Positions 57,781 to 64,000 of a stretch of 64,000 bases of DNA are shown here, in pieces. The position numbers were made by a program, and so were the translations under genes. The stretch spans positions 1-64,000 of the forward strand of contig JAPHRO010000024.1 of the NCBI GenBank assembly GCA_026195895.1, written 5' to 3'. Source of the stretch: Gammaproteobacteria bacterium (GTDB taxonomy: Bacteria > Pseudomonadota > Gammaproteobacteria > SZUA-229). Numbering within the stretch: position 1 is the stretch's first letter; every line of letters starts with the position of its first letter. Below the pieces are notes generated by a model that searched no databases, was not told the origin of the DNA, and saw only the letters and a program-made list of their open reading frames with translations.

Positions 57781-58298
57781 AACCAGCGCCCCCTGGAACG
57801 CCGACGCGCAGGCAATGGAATTTTGCCGACCAGTTGTCGATTGTGGGCATGACATAAAGCGATACCCAGTGCATCTGCCTCGTCTGCCTGTAATTCTTTT
57901 TTCATATTCAATAACATCGCCATCATATGCTGCACCTGTTCCTTGGTCGCATTACCGGTTCCCACCACCGCACTTTTCACCGCCTTGGGAGTGTATTCGC
58001 TAACCGGCAAATTCAACTGTACGCCGGCACAAATCGCCGCACCGCGAGCCTGGCCGAGCTTCAACGCGGAATCAACATTCTTGTTGACAAACACCTGCTC
58101 AATTGCCATTTCTGTCGGTTGCCACTGCTCAATAATCTCGCTGACTCGGCAATAGATATTACCCAGACGCTGGGGCAAACCATCACCTTTGACGTAAATA
58201 CAGCCACTGGCAATATGAATACTACTGGAACCATCGGATTCGATAATGCCAAATCCAGTCTGGCGGGAGCCCGGGTCTATTCCTAGAATACGTATCAC
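57777..58298 (-). CDS. ruvC: Holliday junction resolvase RuvC
   Basis: The 173-residue resolvase begins (GTG) [17 protein letters not shown] with catalytic Asp near residue 8, and has [22 protein letters not shown] and the C-terminal [14 protein letters not shown]. The GTG at 58298 is chosen over ATG 58319 because AGAGG lies five bases before it and the resulting length equals E. coli RuvC; the ATG would overlap yebC. Confidence 0.93.
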   Translation of the reverse strand: MIRILGIDPGSRQTGFGIIESDGSSSIHIASGCIYVKGDGLPQRLGNIYCRVSEIIEQWQPTEMAIEQVFVNKNVDSALKLGQARGAAICAGVQLNLPVSEYTPKAVKSAVVGTGNATKEQVQHMMAMLLNMKKELQADEADALGIALCHAHNRQLVGKIPLPARRRSRGRWL

Positions 58299-58308
58299 AG
58301 AACCTCTG

Positions 58309-59064
58309 TTATCCAGCATTCAACTGGTGCATAACTTCATCAGAAAAATCGGCATTCGAATGCACTTCCTGAACATCGTCCAGATCTTCCAGAGCATCAA
58401 TAAGCCGCATGATTTTTTCCGCATCCTCCAGCTCGACATTAATTTCAATGTCAGCTTTCTGTACGATTTCAGCCGACTCCGGCGGCTGTGTTGCAGCCAG
58501 CATGGCTTCCTTAACTACCATAAAATCTTCCGCCGTCGTTAACACATCAATACTGCCATCGGCATTGCTTGCAACATCTTCCGCACCTGCCTCCAGTGCG
58601 GCTTCCATCACCGTGTCTTCATCACTACCTGGTCCATAGTTCAATATGCCCACCGGCCTGAACATATAGGCGACCGAACCGTCCGTGCCCAGATTACCCC
58701 CCGATCTGGTAAACGCGTGACGCACTTCAGACACCGTGCGATTCCGATTGTCGGTTAAGCAGTCCACCATCACGGCAGTGCCGCCCGGGCCATACCCTTC
58801 GTAACGAATTTCTTCAAAATTGCTGTCCTCACCCTCGCCAGTACCTCGCTTGATAGCGCGATCGATGGTATCTCTGGTCATGTTGGCGCCCAGCGCCTTG
58901 TCTACGGCTAATCGTAATCGGGGATTCGCATCCACATCGCCCCCGCCTCCGCCTTTGGCCGCAACGGTAATTTCACGAATTAATTTGGTAAATATCTTGC
59001 CGCGTTTTTTATCCTGCGCCGCTTTGCGATGTTTTATATTGGCCCATTTACTATGCCCAGCCAT
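58309..59064 (-). CDS. yebC: YebC/PmpR-family protein
   Basis: The 251-residue protein begins [22 protein letters not shown] (family signature, residues 1-20 shown in part), with [21 protein letters not shown] in the middle. YebC-family proteins act as transcription regulators or relieve ribosome pausing. It lies just upstream of ruvCAB, as in E. coli. Confidence 0.93.
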   Translation of the reverse strand: MAGHSKWANIKHRKAAQDKKRGKIFTKLIREITVAAKGGGGGDVDANPRLRLAVDKALGANMTRDTIDRAIKRGTGEGEDSNFEEIRYEGYGPGGTAVMVDCLTDNRNRTVSEVRHAFTRSGGNLGTDGSVAYMFRPVGILNYGPGSDEDTVMEAALEAGAEDVASNADGSIDVLTTAEDFMVVKEAMLAATQPPESAEIVQKADIEINVELEDAEKIMRLIDALEDLDDVQEVHSNADFSDEVMHQLNAG

Positions 59065-59139
59065 GTTGACCTCTGATGTGCCTTCAAATTTGTCGCACAG
59101 TTTAGCACTGTGACAGAAGTAGTTGTAGGACTGGGGCTG

Positions 59140-59796
59140 TTAACCGGTGGCATCAAACAACAGGTTGGTTAGCTCGTTGCCGAATTTACCGGCCCGCAAA
59201 AAAGTGACGATCTGTATAGCAACTTCTTCTGAATACAACAGACCAAAATGGCTCACCGGCAAAGTAAGGTGATCCGTAGCCCCGCCCAGATAGGTCTCCT
59301 CTACGGATACCGTACCGTCATGCGGCCAGTCGGGACCGCCGACGATAAGCCCCAGACCCAGCGGCAAAGTGCCCGCAATAATGCCCAGGTCACGCCACTT
59401 CATCCATGCCGGTCGGCCACCCAATAGCCCCCTGTCGACACTGCGCCCAAGACTCCAGCGGGTGAACCGCGTGCTGTATAAACGCCGCGCGACTTCACTG
59501 CCGTTGACCGGTGAGCCAAGAAAAACAATCCGGCCCGGTTTACTTTGCAGATGCTTATCAAACAGGTGCAGCAACACGATGCCCCCCAGAGAATGGCAGA
59601 CAAAATGAATCACCCGCGCATCAATAGATTGCACGAAACTATTTAATAACTCTGCATTTTCTTCGGGTGATTTTTTAAAACTGGCGTACTTGAACTGATA
59701 GCAGTCGAACCCCGCCTGACGAAGACGCTGACGCAATCGCCACATTTCTGCGCCGTTCATCCAGATACCATGAACCAGTACGACTGCTTCTCTCAT
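59140..59796 (-). CDS. Alpha/beta hydrolase, lipase-like
   Basis: The 218-residue protein has the oxyanion loop VLVHGIWMNG (7-15), the nucleophile elbow CHSLGG with Ser69, and a late His in PVSHFGLL; an Asp candidate lies in GPDWPHDGTV. It resembles PGAP1/lipase-type esterases. The substrate is unknown and no signal peptide is visible. It lies between nadA and yebC. Confidence 0.8.
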   Translation of the reverse strand: MREAVVLVHGIWMNGAEMWRLRQRLRQAGFDCYQFKYASFKKSPEENAELLNSFVQSIDARVIHFVCHSLGGIVLLHLFDKHLQSKPGRIVFLGSPVNGSEVARRLYSTRFTRWSLGRSVDRGLLGGRPAWMKWRDLGIIAGTLPLGLGLIVGGPDWPHDGTVSVEETYLGGATDHLTLPVSHFGLLYSEEVAIQIVTFLRAGKFGNELTNLLFDATG

Positions 59797-59859
59797 GGAT
59801 GGAAGGATAAAGGATAAGGTTTAAAGGTTAAAGCAAAACGATTTTAGTTTATCGACATA

Positions 59860-60954
59860 CTAGGGCGATACTTCCAGCATTCTGTCCAGTGCTGCTTTCG
59901 CCTGCTCGGCGACATCGGCTGGTACCGAGATCTGGTTCACCACATGGCCATCGACCAGATTTTCCAGCGTCCATGCCAGATGCTGGGGGTCAATACGGAA
60001 CATGGTGGAACACATACAGACGGTGGGCGACATGAAATGCACATGCTTGCCTTGTGATTTGAACTGATCGTTAAGACGATTCACCAGATTCAGTTCGGTT
60101 GCCACCAGCCAGCGTGTATTCGGCTCGGCGTTGGCGATGGTATTAATAATGTATTCGGTCGAACCAACGTATTCTGCTTTCTGACACACTTCAAACGAGC
60201 TTTCCGGATGGGCAATGATTTTAGCCTCGGGGTATTTCTCCAGGAAGTTGTCGATCTGTTCCGGCTTGAACATCTGATGCACTGAGCAGAAGCCCTTCCA
60301 TAGAATCATTTTGGCGTTTTTGATTGCGTCGGCAGTCAGACCGCCCATGGGCTGGTCGTAATCCCAGATCACCATATCTTCCAGCGCTATCCCCATATTG
60401 AAACCGGTATTGCGACCCAGATGCTGATCCGGGAAAAATAGCACTTTTTCTTTCTGGCCAAACGCCCAGTCCAGCACATGGCGCGCATTGGTGGAGGTAC
60501 AGACGATGCCATCATGGCGACCACAGAAAGCTTTCAGATCAGCCGCCGAATTGATGTAGGTAACGGGTGTTATGTTTTCTTCCGGATCGAGCACTTCCGA
60601 TAATTCACGCCAGGCTTTTTCCACCTTGGCCAAATCCGCCATATCGGCCATGGAACAGCCGGCTGCCATATCGGGAATGATTGAAATCTGATCCGGACGA
60701 GACAGAATATCCGCCACTTCCGCCATGAAATGCACGCCGCAAAATACAATATATTCCGCATTGGATTGTGCTGCCTGACGGGAAAGCTTGAGGGAATCGC
60801 CGGAGAAATCCGCATGTTCAAACACTTCATCACGCTGGTAGTGATGCCCGAGAATGACCAGTCTGTCGCCCAGTTTTTCTTTGGCGGCCAGAATGCGTTG
60901 ACGGCATTCTTCATCTTCAAGCAAAGCATAAGGCTGGATTGCAACTGCATTCAT
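59860..60954 (-). CDS. nadA: Quinolinate synthase
   Basis: NadA condenses iminoaspartate with dihydroxyacetone phosphate in NAD synthesis. The 364 residues have three cluster Cys in CGVHFMAEVADIL, CTSTNARHVL and CMCSTMFRIDP, and the segment LGHHYQRDEVFEHADFSGDSL near 35-55. It is of the long NadA type. Confidence 0.95.
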   Translation of the reverse strand: MNAVAIQPYALLEDEECRQRILAAKEKLGDRLVILGHHYQRDEVFEHADFSGDSLKLSRQAAQSNAEYIVFCGVHFMAEVADILSRPDQISIIPDMAAGCSMADMADLAKVEKAWRELSEVLDPEENITPVTYINSAADLKAFCGRHDGIVCTSTNARHVLDWAFGQKEKVLFFPDQHLGRNTGFNMGIALEDMVIWDYDQPMGGLTADAIKNAKMILWKGFCSVHQMFKPEQIDNFLEKYPEAKIIAHPESSFEVCQKAEYVGSTEYIINTIANAEPNTRWLVATELNLVNRLNDQFKSQGKHVHFMSPTVCMCSTMFRIDPQHLAWTLENLVDGHVVNQISVPADVAEQAKAALDRMLEVSP

Positions 60955-61048
60955 TTTGTTGGCCCGGAGGAGAGTTTGATTTAGATACTATTTAATATAT
61001 AGCCTGAAGGATTGAATTCAACTATCTCTGATTGGGGATACAGGCTTT

Positions 61049-61076
61049 AAGCCGGGTCAGTTTGACCAACCCGGCC
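61049..61076 (-). terminator. Possible terminator hairpin after aspS
   Basis: GCCGGGT / ACCCGGC, 11-nt loop, at 61051-61075. It lies about 15 bp past the aspS stop but only TTAAA follows on the minus strand, so it is not a canonical intrinsic terminator. Confidence 0.5.
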
Positions 61077-61091
61077 AATATCCAGGCTAAT

Positions 61092-62864
61092 TTATTTCGC
61101 CGGTTTGTGTATGCGGATATTCAGATCACGCAGGGAAGCAGGAGTTACCGCGGCCGGCGCATCGGTCAACGGGCAGGCTGCCGTCTGCGTTTTCGGGAAG
61201 GCCATCACGTCACGGATAGAGCCGGCACCGGTCATCAGCATCACCATGCGATCCAGGCCAAATGCCAGACCGGCGTGCGGCGGACAACCGTATTTCAGCG
61301 CATCCAGCAGGAAGCCGAATTTATCACGGGCTTCCTCGTCACCTATACCCAGTACTTCGAAAACTTTATTCTGCATATCGGTATTATGAATACGCACCGA
61401 GCCGCCACCCAGTTCACAGCCATTCAGTACCATGTCGTAGGCGCGGGACAGCATACTACCCGCATTCGCTTCCAGCTCTGCCGGATCTTCCGTATTTGGT
61501 GATGTGAAAGGGTGATGCAGAGCATCCCAACGGTTATCACGGTCATTCCATTCAAACATCGGGAAGTCGACCACCCACAGGGGTTTCCATTCACGGGACA
61601 CCATGCCGCGGTCATGCCCCACCTGTACGCGCAGCGCACCAATGGACTCATTAACAACTTTTGCATTACCCGCGCCAAAGAACAACAGGTCGCCCGACTC
61701 TGTGCCAGTGCGCTCGATGATCGCGGTCAGTGCTTCATCGGGCAGGAATTTAACAATCGGCGATTGCAGGCCTTCGCGACCGGCGGCGACATCATTAACC
61801 TTGATCCAGGCCAGACCCTTGGCGCCATAACGACCGACAAACTCGGTGTACCCGTCAATTTCTTTCCGCGACAGCTCGGCGCCTTTAGGCACACGCAGCA
61901 CCACCAGGCGACCTTTCGGATCTTTGGCCGGCTCGGCAAATACCTTGAATTCCACATCGGCCATTAAATCACCGATATCCACCAGCTCCATGTCGATGCG
62001 TAAATCCGGCTTGTCAGAACCGTAACGGTGCATGGCTTCTTCATGACTCATACGCGGGAATGGATTCGGCAAGGCCTCTTCCAGTACATGGGCGAACAGC
62101 TCGCGAATCATATTTTCAGTAATATCCATGACTTCATTCTCATCCATAAATGAAGTTTCGATATCGATCTGGGTAAATTCAGGCTGGCGATCTGCACGCA
62201 GGTCTTCATCACGGAAACAGCGCACAATCTGGTAATAACGATCCATGCCCGACATCATCAGCAACTGTTTAAAAATCTGCGGCGACTGGGGCAAGGCAAA
62301 GAACTCACCGGGATGGGTACGGCTGGGTACCAGGTAGTCACGCGCACCTTCTGGGGTCGCCTTGGTCAGCATCGGTGTTTCAATGTCCCAGAAACCGTTA
62401 GATTCCATATAATTACGCACGAAAGCGGTAATCTGGGAACGCATGCGCATACGCTGCTGCATTTCATCACGACGCAAATCGATATAGCGGTATTTCAGGC
62501 GAATATCTTCATGGACGCCTTCGTCATCGAGCTGGAAGGGCGGTGTTTCGGCTGCATTCAGCACCGTCAGCTCCAGACCCAGCACTTCAATTTTGCCGGT
62601 TTTGAGATTGGGATTGAAGGCAGCCTCGTCGCGCAGGCGAACACGGCCTTTTAGCTTCAGCACATACTCATTACGAATACGCTCCGCAGTGGCGAACATT
62701 TCAGCTCTGTCTGGGTCGAAAACGACCTGCACCAGACCTTCTCGATCACGTAAGTCTACAAAGATAACGCCACCGTGGTCACGACGACGGTTGACCCACC
62801 CACAAAGCTCAATTTCCTGATCGACGAAGCTTTCGTCAATCTGTCCACAGTAATGACTGCGCAT
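61092..62864 (-). CDS. aspS: Aspartyl-tRNA synthetase
   Basis: The 590-residue class IIb synthetase has the N-terminal OB anticodon domain (1-105, [11 protein letters not shown]), motif 2 with [18 protein letters not shown] near 215-232, a GAD insertion (about 290-415), and motif 3 [12 protein letters not shown] near 530. Full bacterial length. Confidence 0.97.
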   Translation of the reverse strand: MRSHYCGQIDESFVDQEIELCGWVNRRRDHGGVIFVDLRDREGLVQVVFDPDRAEMFATAERIRNEYVLKLKGRVRLRDEAAFNPNLKTGKIEVLGLELTVLNAAETPPFQLDDEGVHEDIRLKYRYIDLRRDEMQQRMRMRSQITAFVRNYMESNGFWDIETPMLTKATPEGARDYLVPSRTHPGEFFALPQSPQIFKQLLMMSGMDRYYQIVRCFRDEDLRADRQPEFTQIDIETSFMDENEVMDITENMIRELFAHVLEEALPNPFPRMSHEEAMHRYGSDKPDLRIDMELVDIGDLMADVEFKVFAEPAKDPKGRLVVLRVPKGAELSRKEIDGYTEFVGRYGAKGLAWIKVNDVAAGREGLQSPIVKFLPDEALTAIIERTGTESGDLLFFGAGNAKVVNESIGALRVQVGHDRGMVSREWKPLWVVDFPMFEWNDRDNRWDALHHPFTSPNTEDPAELEANAGSMLSRAYDMVLNGCELGGGSVRIHNTDMQNKVFEVLGIGDEEARDKFGFLLDALKYGCPPHAGLAFGLDRMVMLMTGAGSIRDVMAFPKTQTAACPLTDAPAAVTPASLRDLNIRIHKPAK

Positions 62865-63009
62865 AATTCACCCAGATAGTATTTAATGTAATTAACGATA
62901 TTCACACGATTTTGACCGCCGCAGCCGAGGTAAAAAAGACACTTATTCGGCCAATAGTCAAAAGGCGGAGTATTATACCCAAATTTGCCTATCGATTCAC
63001 TGCGAATAT

Positions 63010-63861
63010 ATGAACCCTAAAAACCAGACCATACTAATCACAGGATGCTCCAGCGGTATTGGCCGCTATGTTGCCGATGAACTAAAACAACGAGGTTACC
63101 GGGTTTTTGCCACTGCTCGAAAACCTGCTGATGTCGAACAGCTAAAACAGCAGGGCCACGAGAGCCTGCAGCTAGACCTCGATGATTCTGCTTCCATTAA
63201 CACTGCGATAGCAACGATTCTAGAAAAAACCGGCGGCACACTGGATGCATTATTTAATAATGGCGCTTATGGTTTACCCGGTGCGGTCGAGGATTTGAGC
63301 CGCGATGCCTTACGCGCCCAATTTGAAACCAACGTATTTGGCTGGCTCGAGCTGACCAATCGGGTCATTCCTGTTATGCGCCAACAGGGACACGGCCGTA
63401 TTATTCAGAACAGCTCCGTGCTGGGCTTTGCCGCCATGGCATATCGTGGCGCCTACAATGCCAGTAAATTCGCCGTCGAAGGCTTGACCGATACCCTGCG
63501 CCAGGAACTGGCGGGCACAAACATTTCTATTAGCCTGATCGAACCCGGCCCGATTATCAGTCAATTTCGTAGCAATGCGCTGTCTGCATTTGAAAAATAT
63601 ATAGATGTTGAAAGCAGTGCCCACAAAACACAGTACGAGTCCATGCTAAGCAGATTAAAAAAGGCAGGCCCCGCGGCACCGTTTACCCTCGGCCCCGAAG
63701 CCGTGCTGGAAAAAGTCATCCACGCCCTTGAATCACCGCGCCCCAAAATCCGCTATTACGTCACTTTCCCAACGTATTTATTTGGCTATTTAAAACGAAT
63801 TTTAAGTTCGAGAATGCTGGATAGAATTTTGTTTACAGCCAGCGGCGGTGGCAAACGCTAA
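63010..63861 (+). CDS. Short-chain dehydrogenase/reductase
   Basis: The 283-residue SDR has TGCSSGIGRYV (11-21) for the cofactor, NNGAYG (84-89), and the catalytic Ser136, Tyr149 and Lys153 (YNASKFAVEG). The C-terminal hydrophobic segment (about 255-275) may contact membrane. Substrate unknown. It converges with the EAL fragment at the window end. Confidence 0.88.
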   Translation: MNPKNQTILITGCSSGIGRYVADELKQRGYRVFATARKPADVEQLKQQGHESLQLDLDDSASINTAIATILEKTGGTLDALFNNGAYGLPGAVEDLSRDALRAQFETNVFGWLELTNRVIPVMRQQGHGRIIQNSSVLGFAAMAYRGAYNASKFAVEGLTDTLRQELAGTNISISLIEPGPIISQFRSNALSAFEKYIDVESSAHKTQYESMLSRLKKAGPAAPFTLGPEAVLEKVIHALESPRPKIRYYVTFPTYLFGYLKRILSSRMLDRILFTASGGGKR

Positions 63862-63872
63862 ATTTAAAATTT

Positions 63873-64000
63873 TTATAGTTTAATCACGTTAGTGGTAATT
63901 TTATCGACCGCATCTGCGTAGTACTGAGAATTAATCGCGGTGGTTGGCTCGCCCAGATAATAACCCTGTATATAATCGGCACCAAACTGTTTCAGCATTT
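63873..64000 (-). CDS. EAL-domain protein, 3' end only
   Basis: The window cuts this gene; only its last 42 codons are present. They encode LKQFGADYIQGYYLGEPT, typical of the C-terminal part of EAL cyclic-di-GMP phosphodiesterase domains, then a short tail ending NVIKL. Full length and other domains are unknown. Confidence 0.8.
   Translation of the reverse strand, partial: MLKQFGADYIQGYYLGEPTTAINSQYYADAVDKITTNVIKL

Noticed and set aside
57781-57855. N-terminal extension of RuvA
   Set aside because: Family alignment begins at MIGRLRGKI; the extension lies in ruvC coding sequence.

Overview
This window is a chromosomal segment of a gammaproteobacterium, most likely a sulfur oxidiser. Gene content and order are typical of the class: parC/parE, xerD-dsbC, lptFG opposite pepA-holC-valS, ilvBHC-pssA-leuA, aspS/yebC/ruvCAB/ybgC/tolQRAB/pal/cpoB/queE/queC followed by tRNA-Lys. 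A soxXYZA operon with nearby rhodanese and DsrE-like proteins points to thiosulfate/sulfur metabolism. No rRNA, phage, transposase or CRISPR array is visible; most of the window is housekeeping.

Layout. 1-4555: 22-bp tandem repeats at the left edge, then parC and parE (minus), separated by a nested palindromic repeat element. 4749-9043: an AddA/RecB-like helicase-nuclease and a CnoX-type thioredoxin (plus). 9091-10838: dsbC and xerD (minus). 10926-13470: a 161-nt potential structured leader followed by mobA-mobB-moeA (plus). 13574-15401: a Lys/Ala-rich histone-like protein and a TraF-like outer-membrane protein (minus). 15590-18327: RDD protein and lptFG. 18550-23751: pepA-holC-(acidic protein)-valS. 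24451-29165: a class I adenylate cyclase homologue that appears to have lost its catalytic residues, a double-receiver protein and a UMF1-type transporter, in one tight operon; upstream lies a decayed chemoreceptor gene. 30410-40641: prfC, a membrane-anchored metallopeptidase candidate, rimI, udg, leuA, pssA, ilvC, ilvH and ilvB, all minus. Two short leader ORFs rich in branched-chain residues precede leuA and ilvB. 40753-49054: a periplasmic protein, a FadL-type porin, a rhodanese, a DsrE2-like protein, a BepA-type protease and soxXYZA. 49154-58298: tRNA-Lys, queC, queE, cpoB, pal, tolBARQ, ybgC, ruvBAC. 58309-64000: yebC, a lipase-like hydrolase, nadA, aspS, an SDR enzyme and the 3' end of an EAL-domain gene cut by the window edge.

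How the genes work together. The Sox proteins form the carrier (SoxYZ) and c-type cytochrome (SoxXA) parts of periplasmic thiosulfate oxidation; soxB and soxCD are not in the window. The rhodanese and DsrE-like proteins fit cytoplasmic sulfur transfer. The ilv and leu genes make branched-chain amino acids, and both leader ORFs suggest translation-coupled attenuation. The mobAB-moeA operon completes molybdenum cofactor and may be controlled by its leader RNA. The Tol-Pal block and LptFG maintain the outer membrane. The most unusual items are the apparently catalytically dead adenylate cyclase homologue with its double-receiver partner, and the long-stem leader RNA of mobA.
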